Part shown: piece by piece, positions 11,160 through 56,559 of the stretch | Layout: each line of letters opens with the position of its first letter | How positions within the stretch are numbered: the first letter of the stretch is position 1 | The notes under the pieces: generated by a model | The model's database searches: none | Seen by the model: only the letters and a program-made list of their open reading frames with translations | Told to the model about the DNA's origin: nothing | Source: Artemia franciscana | Taxonomy: Eukaryota; Arthropoda; Branchiopoda; Anostraca; Artemiidae | Assembly (NCBI RefSeq): GCF_032884065.1 | Contig: NC_088873.1 | Coordinates: 34,979,600 to 35,043,599 of the forward strand | Direction: 5' to 3' | Length of the DNA: 64,000 nt | Made by a program: the position numbers and the translations under genes

Positions 11160-12735
11160 AGTGCTATTCTTTTAGTTTTAAGTCATATGGTGAAAAACCA
11201 GCAATTCCAGTTGAATTAGAAAATTCTGGCTTGAATTCAGTTCCTCCTCACTGTTTTTCCTTCACAAAATTGTAATTTCTATAAGATTTTATTCTCATGG
11301 CAAGCGGTCGCAGCGGAGACCGAGCTTAGCTTGGTCTATGGTACTCGGCAGACTTCTATAGTTATCATTTTCGCTGTCACTATGTTCATTTTGTGAAAAA
11401 ATCCTGCCCAGCTATGGCATCATAGAAGAAATAACTAAAATTTAGGGGTATAAATCACAAGAACTATTTTTCAATATGCAATAGAATGTCATCTAACTGT
11501 TTTTTTTGTTTTTTACATATATAAAATTCAGTAAGTTTAAGATTGCTTCTGACAAATCTAATTTTTGAAAAAAGGGAACAACATCCTCGAAAAGCCAAGT
11601 GATCGGAGCAGAAATTACATTATCAGAGCTTATCAGAGAACCCTATTGTAGAGGAATCAAGCTCCTATCAACAAAAACGTAACATTTTTTGTTTTCCCTA
11701 AGAAGGATAATCACAGAAAGTCTGTTCGTTTTTCCAAAGATGATTACATCAAACCTAGAAATTCGGAAGAATGTTTCTGTTTTCTTCCCTCTTCTTACGC
11801 AGACAGTTTAAAACTAGTATTACTGAAAATTTGGTTGCGAATATCTAGTGTCTAGTATCTAAAATGATTCGTCAAGCTAAAACTAGCGGTCTTTTTTCCC
11901 TTTTAAGCGAACGTCAGCTTATGGCACCTGGAAAAATGACGCTCCGTTATACCCATGCAATATACAGCACTATGAACAACATCTCTGTGTAAACGCATGA
12001 TACAATAGCTAATCAGCTCAATAGGGCTTACGAATCGCATTCTTCTGTAGGATACTACTTGTGTAGTGGTAGATTCATTAAAAAATAACACTAAAATCAG
12101 GTTTCGGAAAGAAGAGTAAAAACCCATAATAAGACCTAAAATCTGCAGGAATAAAGTCGTGCAATAATTCAAACTTGAATTGAACAGTAGTTATTATTTA
12201 TCAACAAATGAAACCCAAAGCAAATACAAAGTAATATGCATAATTACATCAAACATGAAGATAACAAATACTGCTAGAGAGCAATAAATAAATCCTAAAA
12301 CAAAAGAAATAAAAAAAAAGTCATGCTCAAATCCAACAGGGGTAACAATAAATGAAAGAGGAGCTAGCACCCCTTGAAACTACTAAAGTTCAGAGCGTCG
12401 TGTACACTTTACCAGGGACTCTTTGGGTTTTGAGCAGTGTGTTTTTGGGAATCGCAACATTTATAACACAAGAACAAAATCGTAGCACAAAGACAATCAG
12501 TTCTCACAAATAAAAGTGGTTTGGTCTTCTTCATTCCAAACGATCTAAACCGATGGAATTATTACTAAAAACGAGATGTACTTTGAGCAGTTCAGTCTTT
12601 ATTTATCGAAGGATCCAAAAATGTGAAATAAATCGTCATAATAATCAAGTCGGAGATAGCGCTTTAGCATTGCCTATAGTAAAAAGCCGTAAGGCTTCGA
12701 TGCAATATTTTTTGTTCCTTTAGAGCCACTTCAGA
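11160..12735. other. No gene recognised
   Basis: AT-rich sequence with short ORFs only. The longest, an 89-codon frame at 11903-12172 on the minus strand, has no motif that I recognise and no splice context. A small imperfect palindrome (gaccgagcttagcttggtc) lies near 11317. Confidence 0.6.
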
Positions 12736-12739
12736 TAGA

Positions 12740-13450
12740 TGGACTGTTCGTATAAAGTTTGGAGGGGGCTCAATCAATTGAAAATTGAAAAATCTAGTGC
12801 CCTTTTTGAGAGTCAAAAGTGATTAAAAAGCATCTAGTCACCCTTTCATGCCCTTCTCTTCAAAGACATCGGATCAGAATTTTGAGATAGCAATTTTGTT
12901 CAAAATAATCCAAAGACCTAATGACTAAGCCTCCGGGGCTGATATAGTGCCCAAATTCTATGATGTAAGGACTATAAGTCATATAAGTTGCTCACCGTAA
13001 ACTTGCAAGGTATTTATTGGGGAAAAGGGGGATGTTTGGACTTGGGTATCCAAAATGGCTTATAGCATGAAGGTGAAATGTTGAGAGGGATTTTACGTAC
13101 AAAAACACATTATGTGCATGCTGATTGTCAAAAAGGGTGCAAGAATGGAATCTAAGGAACGGCTGACGGTATTAATTTGGAACTTTCAAGGGAGTGTTAA
13201 AGAGTAATCGGAGGGCAATCAACCCCTCTACCTTTCCCCATTTTAGGCTCTCCCTCACCTAAGCACTTATTAAAATTTTTGAAAAAGCCACTTTTTTCGA
13301 AATAGGTCTTATAACTATGAAAACGGGGATGCCATGTCCCAACATCCCCAGGTCAGGGATTAGCAAAAACAGCTGCCCCCCAACAAGAGCTGATCAATCC
13401 ACTCCCCTACATGCCCAAAAAATTCTTATAGACACTGCTACTGTATTACG
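12740..13450 (-). repeat. Dispersed ~270-bp repeat, two to three worn units
   Basis: Reverse-oriented members of the family, with landmarks tttggagggggctcaatcaa, cagaattttgagatagcaat and ccaaagacctaatgactaag. They repeat in weaker form near 13190-13330. Non-coding. Confidence 0.6.
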
Positions 13451-13800
13451 TTCAACAGAGCAAAGGTAAATCCCTCATGCAGTTTAAAATTTTTTTAAAA
13501 CAATTGTTGGTTGCTTTTACATGCCATATATTACAAACCTATTTATCTTTGTAACTCAATAGATATTATGTGCCTTGAATTCGGTATGCTTTCAATAGTA
13601 AAATCAATGAGACTGTATTTCTTATTTATTGTATGTTTCTTGAAGCTCAGCACTTGACCAAATGTTTTGTAAATTTTCAACTTGTGAGTTGATCTGACAG
13701 ATCTCTCAATTAGGCATTATTCTCAAATTTTTATTCTTTCCCTCATCTCATGGACCCAGAAATTCCTTTTATTTTTTTACGTCCCCTTCCCAGCCCTTTA

Positions 13801-14125
13801 AGACCGTCATGACTGAGTGGTTGGCGCGCTGGCGTGGAAATTCTGTGTCCAAGGGGCACGGGGTTCAATCCCGGTTGTGGCCAGTTATTTAGTTTGGGAC
13901 GGGAGTCAGTGGCGTGTCTCTGTAAGCTCATCCAGAGTCGACCCAGCTCTAAATGGGTACCTGGAGAAATCCGGGGAAGGTAAGCAGGAAGGGTGTGTAA
14001 AAGCGCAGGATGGATGGCCCCCAACCGCCCATTGTACTTCCTGGCAGAAGGGCCATGAAACGGAGATCAGCACCGCAGGTTTGGACCTTAAGGGTCCAGT
14101 GCCGTCTTACTTGCTTACTTACTTC
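13801..14125 (+). mobile_element. tRNA-derived SINE
   Basis: The tRNA-like head carries an A-box-like gactgagtggttggcgcgct and a good B box ggttcaatccc at 13862-13872. The family core follows (gagtcgacccagctctaaat), then ggacttcctggcagaagggc-type sequence and a (CTTA)n tail. Four other copies lie in the window. The 164-codon ORF over it is incidental. Confidence 0.88.
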
Positions 14126-14468
14126 CCAGCCCATTCAGAAATGACTTGCTTTTGTTTCGCTTCAGATCGTAAAATCTGGTCTAGTCCTAATACTTTATTT
14201 AATATTGCTCTCAGGGCCAGATTTAAAGCTTTGACGCTTCTAGGCTCAAGCGTTTTCGCTGCTCTGTCTTCATACCATAAGAGGGAGGGTCCATTTTCAT
14301 TTAGTAAATAATCTTTATCATGACAACTTTCAATTTATCGCAAAATAACCTCGCTTATGATAATGATTTTAGAATCAAATATTTATACGTTGGGGGTATT
14401 AAGTAAATTAAATAAACCACATACATACTTAGCAACACATAAATACATGCACACATTATACATTTTTT

Positions 14469-14974
14469 TTATGTAGGAGCTTTTATCTTCAAAACCAATT
14501 GATAAAGCCGTCTTCCTCGCCTTTTTCGTGCGGAGGTGTCAATAATGTAATCGTACGGCGCCTTTTGAGTCAGCTTTCTCTCAATAGTGAGCAGGGATAA
14601 TGATTTCAATCTGTCATTGCTGATTGAAGATCTTAAGTAGTTATTCACCCGACGAAGGGTGGAGAAGGATGTTTCTCCTATGCAGTTTGTGGCAGATACA
14701 CTAAGAACCATTCTTAAGGCAATGTTGATATTTGGATAGATGTCAACTGCATCAAAATGACATAAAACCTTGCTAACATCAGTTAAAGTCATGCTTTTTT
14801 TCTTTCATCAGTATTTTGTACCAAGAAGGGTTTCAAATGTAGGCATTCATCTACAATTGTAGGCTCAAGATCGTTGGGATAAAAATTCAATAGCGCATTT
14901 GCATGCTTCGTAATTTCTGAGTCGTGGGTTTGTGCGGCGGAGGAGTGCATCTGGGACTTTGACGATAAATCACA
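14469..14974 (-). pseudogene. hAT transposase C-terminal dimerisation region
   Basis: An uninterrupted minus-strand frame of about 168 codons. From its start it reads HANALLNFYPNDLEPTIVDE, then YPNINIALRMVLSVSAT, GETSFSTLRRVNNYLRSSIS and RLKSLSLLTIER. This is the hAT C-terminal dimerisation signature (FPN..ALR.LL..P.T...ERSFS.L...K..LRS.M...RL..L..L), ZMYM/zinc-finger MYM-like branch. The catalytic N-terminal two thirds is missing: a TGA at 14975-14977 precedes the frame and nothing hAT-like lies above it. I infer a fragment of a domesticated or dead transposon. Confidence 0.82.
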
Positions 14975-15264
14975 TCAGTTTAGCATTCGTTGAGAAAAAC
15001 ATCGCTCGGTGATAATTTATTGTGCCCCGAGGCTTGGGCCTAGTGGGCCTATTGGTAAATTCTGGCCTTATTGCTCTTGCAAATGCGATCGAACAATATT
15101 TTCTTACAGCATATAATTTATACATTCGCTCAGTCAGACAAGCATCTTTAAATAAATTGAGATTACTTGTTTGTAAAATATCCCCATGGGATAGAAGAAG
15201 AAGAATAAGCGTACCCGAATGAAATGGAAAAAGTTAATAGTAAATGAAGTAATATGGCATCAGA

Positions 15265-15545
15265 TTGTTACAGGCCTTACCAGCAGTGCTGATCTCCGTT
15301 TCACGGCCCTTCAGCCGGGAGGTGTAATGTGTGTGGGGGTTGGGCAGCAATCCTGTGCTTTTGTATACTCTTTCTATTTAATTTCCTCAGATTTCTCCGG
15401 GTATTCATTTATAGCTAGGTTGACTCTGGCTAAGCTTTCAGAGTCACACAAATAACACCCATTCCAAACAAAATAACTGGTGACGCCAGGAATCGAACCT
15501 CCCGCCCTTCAGATATTATAACTCATTAGTCATAACACTTTTTAG
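15265..15545 (-). mobile_element. tRNA-derived SINE
   Basis: Reverse-oriented copy of the same SINE family. B box reads ggttcgattcc (15489-15499), core gctaggttgactctggctaa. The A-box end is worn. Tail end near 15265. Confidence 0.8.
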
Positions 15546-15959
15546 CTCTCGTATTCAGAAAGTAGTGTGCATTCCCGTTCTATCCAAATCACTAAGTTCA
15601 ATGTGAAACGTTAGCAGTCAAGTTGAGGATCACTTTCCAAAGGTATTTCGGCTTATATACAACAAAGATTAGCATACCAAAATATCGAATATCTTTTCAG
15701 GTTTCTGTTTTTTTTCATCATGTATATACCAATTTGGAGGCAATAGATAAATTAGTAAAATTTGAGTTTTACAACTTTGTTTTTAAAATCTGTGCCGACA
15801 TGGTTTTTCTACCATGCCCCTATGAGGGGCTCTAATGATCTTAGGCGAAAACCGTACGCTTTTTATTCGGGAACTATTCTGTCGAACCTTAACGCGGAAT
15901 TTTTGAATATTAAACCTGTGACTCTGTTAATGACGTGTCATTTTGGAGCTTAATAAAGG

Positions 15960-17660
15960 TTTGAACTTTACTATGAAAAGCACTAGCCTACAGTCAATTT
16001 TCGACAGCTATTTAATATATGTTGAATAATTTCCTTTACATTAAAAATTTTGATAAGGTGTTAAATTCTACTTCAAATAGCCTATGAAATAGACTAGCCA
16101 TAACTGCAATAGGCTAGCTTGAGAAAATTCTTCAGTTAGGCCAGTTTGAGCTTACTTCATCAAATTAAATATAGGATAGCACATATTTAATGAGTTGGGT
16201 AAGTTTACAGTTTTCTATTCCTTAACTAGGCTAGGCCTAGAAGGTAACCACATCACTAGATGCATTTTTTATGTTCTTGCCAAATTCACTGGTTACCTCC
16301 TTTTCAAATTTTATTTTTCTCCCAATTTTAAATTAGACACTCAAACTGACACCTTCTTCCTTATTACAAAATGGTTTGGCCCACCAGTCATCCTGACAAC
16401 TAGCTTAGGCTAGCCTACCTTAAAGCAGTCATAGGCTGTAGCTAAGTAGTTGTAAGATTCAAGATTAGGGCCTGCTCAGATGGGATCATTATAGCAGAAT
16501 AAGACTAATTATAAAATAATAAAATAAGACTATAATAGTAAAATTCTAGTTTAGAGGCTTATTAGTGGGATTTCTTGAAAAGTAGTTTAGGCTGGTTAAT
16601 AAAACTTTGAGGAATGAATTCCTTTCAGGACCAACATAAACACTGGGAAGATATTCCAAGATTACACATACCCCTAGGCTAGAATTTTACTTAAGAATAC
16701 TACCATTCTATTTCAGAGAAATTTAGGGCAGTTTATGTTACTAACCAACAAATAAGGCAAACTTATCACTTCTTGCCTTTTTATGTTCTTTCTAAATGGA
16801 GACCTAATAGTTTTTTTTCCAGAAATTGACTTTTAAGCCCATTAAGGACCCTCAAAGATGATGCCTTTGTCTCTTATTTTTGGCTGTATAAATGGGTTAA
16901 AAACAATGATTCTTACTCCATTACATATAAAATAATTGTAGTCAACACATCATAACTGCAACTCTACTATATGTTACCCCCATCCCCTCATGTGCAAGTA
17001 AATAGACCAAACTTAAATGTCCCACTAACTCTAATAAAACAATACTACTAATAGCATCTACCAGTGCAGATGCATTCAAGTTGTTGGTGGACATGAAGTG
17101 GCTGAACAAACCATGGCACACCTCTTGGGATGTCACATCTCACCACCATTACTAAGGTGGAGGATACAGAATGTTTCCTGCTGCTAGCAAGTGTGATTTC
17201 TATGATGAGGATCCACAACAGTTACTACCCAAGTAAGTGGATGATTGACATACATTGTATTATGAACATGTTCATCTAGAGGCTTTGAGGCTTTACCTGG
17301 CAAGACAACTTACAAAATTAGAAGCACCAAGGGCTCTCAAGGTTTTCCTATTGGTTTATCTGAAAGACAGTAACAACAAATGTTCTTAATATCTGAAATA
17401 TGTAATATTTAATATCATCAATCTTGCTTTGAATAAATAAAGTTTACAATTAAATTGTAAAGCTAAAGATGTTCTGTATACAAAGGAATTTCATTTCAAA
17501 AATATATCTAGAATGGTTTGCAGTTTTACAATCACTGTCTTCTGGAAGCTCCTCATCTTTGTCAATTAGATATTAAAAGTATGTAATATATGCTTTTACA
17601 GAATATACAGTTAGCAAATGCACTAAACATTTAGTTATTGTTAGCTTAATTTAGCCATGT
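15960..17660. other. Region upstream of Derlin-1; no gene recognised
   Basis: AT-rich with many short direct repeats of taggcta-type sequence. A less AT-rich patch at 17080-17240 ends in cccaagtaagtgg, which resembles a splice donor. It could mark a 5' UTR exon of Derlin-1, since tttttag immediately precedes the ATG, but nothing confirms this. Confidence 0.35.
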
Positions 17661-17670
17661 TTGTTTTTAG

Positions 17671-43215
<25,545 letters not shown>

Positions 43216-44515
43216 AAATGAGTATTGTTTTAGACAATGTTACTGCGACTGAAAGCTGTCAAGAAATTTTAGGTTGTAAATAATGTTGGTGTAAATAGTT
43301 TTGGTGTTCTTTGTCAGGTGCTGGAATGCAATAAGTCTATTCCACAGTTTAAACTGAGTTTTCGTTTTTCTTCACAAACTATTTGTGTTCTTACAACTCT
43401 AATGATTATGTGTTGCAAAGAACGGTTTCGAAAACACTACATTTTTGTCAGATAAAGCCTTCTATGGGTGAAGCCAATTACAGTGTATTTCTTCAGTCTA
43501 AGGTTACTTTTTGGTATCTTTTGATAGGTACGTCATTGCAGAATTTTTAACATATCGTGCCGTTGGTATAAACCAGTGAAGCGGATAAAAATGATTGATA
43601 TACTCAACTCAGGGCAACTGGAAATGTTCAGCTCACCCTGAAATAACTAGAAATTTTTCCGGTGGTAGTGGGACAAGTCATCATCAGAGTTTGACGAAGG
43701 AAAGGCTGGAGCCCAATTGAGCGCTAATTGGTGTTCTAAGCTTTGCAGAAGGATGTTAATAGGATTTGAAGATCATGTTAATTGTCGCGACAGTGGTATT
43801 TAAGAGGACAACAATGACATAGAAGACGTTAACCATGATCATAAAGGTGTGATGGCTTTGGTGATCGTCGCGGGTGAAGAAAGTGATGGCCATAATCGTG
43901 TTTGTAGTGACGAACAGGATGATGATTACGGTGTTTCTGCTTTAATGAATCTTGGGGAAATATACTTGGACGGATTTTTTCTTAGCCCCCTCTCTCTCAG
44001 TACTGAGACTTTTGCCCATAATTGTAGACACAACCGAGGGAAAAAATGGAAACTGTCGATTTTTCCCAGCTAACTCTGGGATATACCTATATTCAGAGGG
44101 ACAGAGATAATCATCCCCCTAAAATTGAACGGAAGGGCCCCCATGAGTTCATTGAACCAATTCCAGCTGAAAACTCACCTTTCTTTTTTTTGATGTTACC
44201 ATTATCATCCATCGTCGTCTTTGCAATGTTAACATTGTTGTTGTCATAATTCGCATTATCCATGTCCCTATGACTGCATATAAGAAGCTCTATCTGCCTA
44301 CAACGTCCTTCCAGCCATCACTACCTGATGATGAGTTGTCTCATGGCGTGCTTTCAAAGGAAACTATTTGGATTAATAAAAAAAATAGAACATTTGTCCT
44401 CACCCTCCCCCTTATGACTAGATATGGATACAATTATGTCTCAAACCAAAATGTTGCTGAAGGAACTAAAATTTCTGTGAATTTGTCCTTTTGACAACAA
44501 ACGACTAGCATATCG
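43216..44515. other. Derlin-1 3' flank; no gene recognised
   Basis: Presumed 3' UTR then intergenic sequence. Three ORFs of 67-74 codons (43849-44494) have no recognisable motif and no supporting splice sites. Confidence 0.5.
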
Positions 44516-44519
44516 CCAA

Positions 44520-44843
44520 GTAAAGGTAAAGGTAAAGGATACGGCATTAGACTTTACAGTCCTTACCAGCGGTGCTGATCTCCGTTTCTCGGTCCTTCAG
44601 CCAGGAAGTGCAATGGGGGGTTGGGGGCTAGCCATCCTGTGCTTTCGCACACCCTTCCTGTTTACCTTCTCCAGATTTCTCCAGGTACCCATTTAGAGCT
44701 GGGTCAACTCTGGCTAAGCTTACAGAGTCTCGCCACTGACCCCCGTCCCAAACTGAAGAATTGGATACACCGGGATTCGAACCCGCGTCCTCTCAGACAA
44801 GGGATCCCGAATCCAGCGCACCAACCGCTGGATTCGGCGCCAA
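44520..44843 (-). mobile_element. tRNA-derived SINE with (CTTTAC)n tail
   Basis: Reverse-oriented. Head gaatccagcggttggtgcgc, perfect-looking B box ggttcgaatcc (44773-44783), core gtacccatttagagctgggt, and a 3' tail of about three CTTTAC units (44520-44538). The best preserved of the five copies by its boxes. Confidence 0.88.
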
Positions 44844-44889
44844 GCAATACTGGATAAATTTGGGTTAGGAATGAAAAGTGAAAAAAGAA

Positions 44890-47480
44890 AAGAAACTACC
44901 TCCCAGAACATATTTCTTTCAAAAAATTCAAAGCATAAAAATTACCCTGTTCAAACTGCTACTATCTTAGGAAAGCTTCAAATTTGAGAAATTTGCTTAA
45001 TATGTGAATCTATTAAAAATAATGTATTCTATATTAAAATAGTGAAAAAAACATGGACAGTATTTTTCTGTACATTAAATTAAAGAAAAACAACAAATAA
45101 TAGGTGAAGGTAAGAGGAAATCGTAAAAACAAGAATTTCTAGTCACGTGCCTAGCAAATTTTGTTCTATTCAAATTTGTTGCTTGGCCGTAATTCAAATA
45201 TAAGTAAGACATTCAATAAAGAACAACAAATACAAAAACACTAATATTAATAAACTACAATTGTCGCAACTGATCCACATTTTTCACAGAAGCTAGGATA
45301 GTTGCTCTGATGAGAACAACAAAGCAACTAGATAAAATAATAAAAAATGGAAATGAAGTTAATTATACTGTTGCGAAATAATCCTTTTGTTTGCTACTAT
45401 CGACGTAATTTTCCTTGGCCTTGTATTTAATCTCATCCCCTGGTAATTTTGTAAAATCTCAATACCCCCATAAAATACAGGTTCATTCTTCAAAAGAATG
45501 TTATAAATTAGTATTTAATTTTCTGTATCTAAGGCCGCATTCAGGAGGGGAGGGGGGTTATGTTCGTCTGACTCGTAAAACTTAAAAAAAATTGATTTTA
45601 AAAAATTGAGGTTTTTTGTGAACCCCTTCTCCCCCCAAAAAAAAATCCTGGATACGGCCCTGTCTGTATTCCTACTAATTGAAATATTAGTAAGCATATG
45701 TTTTTTTTTTCAATAGCCTCCCTCGCCCACTGAGTAAAATTAAAAATCCTCTTACTCTTCTGCGCTGAAGAAGCGTCGCTTTGACACAGGCGACATCTTC
45801 GCTTCGTTTTTTGGTTTTCACCCTTACTCTTCTGCGTTGAAGACGTCTCGCTTTGATACAGGCGACATATTCGTTTCGTTTTTGGTTTTTATCTTCTCTA
45901 TCTAATAGCCGTAGTCTCGTTTGTTTGTTCTTCATTGGGTTTTCTCTCTTTGTTGTTCTTTGTCATGGCTGACCAGTTCGGCTAAAGATCTTTCATCCGT
46001 TAGATTGCAGTAAGTAATATTTACCACAAAGACCATTTTTTCCTGAAATTCTAAGCACAAATTTGCTTTATGTATAGATGGTAGTATGTCCTGAATTGAA
46101 ATAATAAAAATGTACAGCCAATATTTTTCTATTCAGGAAATAAAAGAAAAAATCCAGCAAAAAATAACAGATGAAGGCAAAAAACTAAGAATTCCAGGGC
46201 TCGGGCCAAACAAATTTTGTTCTAAACAAATTTCCCGCTGGAATAGAATTTGAATAAAAGTAACGAGCAGCAGTATACAATATTTACCTCCCAAAATAAT
46301 TTTTCTTTTTTTCCCAAATACTTCGAAGCATAAAAATTGAACCCTTGTCAAATTTGAGGAACACACTCAATTTATGGATGGTAATATATTAAAAAATTGA
46401 AACGAAGAAAAGGTACGGCACAAGATATGAAAAAAATAAAATTAATTTCCTAAAAAAATAATAGATGAAGACAAAAGCTATATGAGAAAAATAACAAACA
46501 AATTTATAATTCTAGAAAAGGGTCTGATCTTGAAGACGCCTGTAGATTTAAGATATCATTGAGCCCTGGAAAGGTAAGAGGAGTGCCTTCTGGGGCCATT
46601 GATATGGCCAATAAGTATACCCAAAATTTTTCTATACAAGAAATTAAAAAAAATTCCTATTAAAGAAATGAAATATATAATAAATAATTGATGAAGGCAA
46701 GAGGTAACTAAAAAATTAATTGTTTTATGCTTGGGCCAAAAAGTTCTTTTATACTTCTATGCAAATTTGTTACAGATACGCAATTCAAATATGAGTAATA
46801 AGCTGCCGCATGCAATACTTACCTACCACAATATTTTTTTTTCAAAAATTCAAAGCTTAAAAAGTAACCCCTTTTCAAATTCCGACTATTCTAGGAAAAG
46901 ATTCAAGTCTTAAAAAACACCTAATGTATTGATGGTAATATATTCTAAATTGAAATAAGAAAAAAAAATATGATCCATATTTTTCTATACAAGAAATTTG
47001 AAAAAACGAAAAATTTAGTGGCATGGGCCTAACTATTTTTGTATACTTCTATACAAATTTGTTGCTTAGACGAAAATCAAATATAGGTAACAAATTGCAG
47101 TATGTAATATTTACGTTCCAGAACGATGTTCATTTGAAGTATAAATATACTTTAAATTGAAACAATGAAAAATATTTAGCCATTATTTTTCTGCACAAAA
47201 TATATGGATGAAGGCAAGAGGTAATTGAAAAAATAACAATAACTGGGCTTGAACCAACCAAAATTTGTATGCTTCTATACAAATTTTTTATTTTTTTTTA
47301 GCTACAGTGTGTAATATTTACCTCCGAGGATATTCTCTTCTCTTTTTTTTACAAAAATTTCAAAGGATGAAAATCGAATCCCTTTTAAATTTGAAAAACA
47401 TACATAATTTACGGATGATAATATATTCAAAAATTGAAAAGAAAAAAAATTTCCATAACTGTCTACAAAATAGGGATTTA
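44890..47480. repeat. AT-rich tandem array, ~230-300-bp units
   Basis: Repeated landmarks are atttacctccca, ttcaaagcataaaaatt, tggatggtaatatatt, tatttttctatacaagaaat and gatgaaggcaagaggtaa. They occur from 44895, 46015, 46285, 46600, 46820, 47100 and 47300. The array is broken at about 45250-46000 by other sequence, including the MITE at 45530. No coding. Confidence 0.75.
45530..45662. mobile_element. 133-bp hAT-type MITE with 8-bp target-site duplication
   Basis: Begins taaggccgcattcaggaggg and ends tcctggatacggccctg, whose reverse complement begins cagggccgtatccagga. Flanked by tctgtatc (45522-45529) and tctgtatt (45663-45670), a 7-of-8 match. The CAGGGCCGTATCCAGGA terminus and 8-bp duplication fit hAT. 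Non-coding. Confidence 0.78.
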
Positions 47481-47732
47481 AAAGTTTTTGTTAAGTAAAA
47501 TTCAACTAAGAAGCTTAAGCTTTACAACTTATAGTTTTGAACCTTATAGCTTTTAAACTCATTTCATTTGCAAAGCTGCTGTACGGAAAATAGCTTACAT
47601 CTTCTAATGTTTCTTTTTACAAATAGACATAATTAAAATGTAGCAATTTTGTATTTCCTTTCATAAATCTAAGATAACTACTGTATTTACTTCAAAATTT
47701 TTGTCTAAATAAAAAGTAGATAATAAAATAGT

Positions 47733-47738
47733 TTTATT
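47733..47738 (-). terminator. Polyadenylation signal AATAAA for the secreted repeat protein gene
   Basis: Reads AATAAA on the minus strand 20 bases after the stop codon, giving a very short 3' UTR. Another AATAAA-like run lies at about 47708. Confidence 0.5.
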
Positions 47739-47758
47739 CAGTTATTTTAACAACAGAT

Positions 47759-55666
<7,908 letters not shown>

Positions 55667-55682
55667 GGTTATTCTATATAGG

Positions 55683-55725
55683 ACTGATAAAGTTCTTTAT
55701 TTTGGTGCGTAATTTTCTTCTTATA
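55683..55725 (-). promoter_or_regulatory. Possible core promoter of the secreted repeat protein gene
   Basis: On the minus strand, TATAAG at 55725-55720 and an arthropod-type initiator TCAGT at 55687-55683 lie just before the ATG at 55666. Spacing from TATA to the initiator A is about 40 bp, longer than the usual 30 or so, so one of the two may be incidental. Confidence 0.3.
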
Positions 55726-55899
55726 CTTCAAGGCTGGAGCCTGCCGGTTACAAGTCTGATATATATTTCAGGTTTTGGATATAGGAAATTTTTTGCATGT
55801 CAATAACCTTCATTGAATATGAAATTTTTTCGTCAATATTTCATTAAAACATATGACGACAAAAGAACAAAACAAACAATACAACAATATTGTTTTTGA

Positions 55900-55985
55900 A
55901 AAAAAGATTATTTCCACAATAGGTCCGTGCTGCTCCACCAAGCCGGTGGAGCAGCACGGCTGTTCTAACGGAAAAATCTATTATA
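55900..55985. other. GC-rich hairpin upstream of the secreted repeat protein gene
   Basis: ccgtgctgctccacc (55925-55939) and ggtggagcagcacgg (55945-55959) form a perfect 15-bp stem with a 5-base loop. Imperfect pairing continues outward for about 20 bp (agattatttcc against ggaaaaatct). It sits about 260 bp upstream of the ATG. Could be a small foldback element, a structured RNA or a symmetric binding site. Confidence 0.8.
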
Positions 55986-56559
55986 ACACCTAAAATGTAT
56001 GGTATAGTTGACTTACTCTTAATTAAAAGTAAACGTAAGGGAAACACACACATCCTTTGAATTTATCTTAGTCTTTTTGTCTGGTTTTGGTGGCTGATTT
56101 GTGGCACGAATGATGCTTCAAGTTTTGCATACTCGTTGTGTCTGTCATTCTTTGTTAGAAAATAGGACTACAATCACATCTTCTCCAGATTCTAAAGTTT
56201 TTACCAAATGACCAAGAATAAGGATAGTCTTTCAAAATTACCGAAGACAACTGTCTATGTTGATTTCTTTAGGATGATTCTTTTTTGTCATTCGGAAAGG
56301 GCACTAGGCCTTTAAGTGTCAATTAGAATGAACCCTCTATTAATAATCAAAAATTATGGTCCGTTGATGATAATATGAATAACCTACCTTCTCTGAGTAG
56401 GTAAGATGTAGGATCTTGTTAATAAATTGTTTAAGGCTCTCACACATGCTCAATTTCGTTGCATAATTTCTATCAAGACCCCCCTCCTTTTTTAGGGAGT
56501 TCAATTGCTGTTCCTAAAATTATGTAGGTTTTTACGTGATAATTGTGTTAAAATAAATG

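Noticed and set aside
13817-14311. 164-codon + strand ORF
   Set aside because: It lies over a tRNA-derived SINE and its tail; no domain, no conservation of the frame in the other SINE copies.
17080-17240. 5' UTR exon of Derlin-1
   Set aside because: A donor-like ccaagtaagt and a less AT-rich patch are suggestive, but no promoter or junction evidence is available from sequence alone.
43849-44494. Series of 67-74 codon ORFs after Derlin-1
   Set aside because: No motif, no splice-site support and no repeat-family match; length is within chance for this composition.
44773-44843. tRNA gene at a SINE head (also 13801, 49231)
   Set aside because: A and B boxes are present, but the cloverleaf is degenerate and continuous with the shared SINE core and tail.
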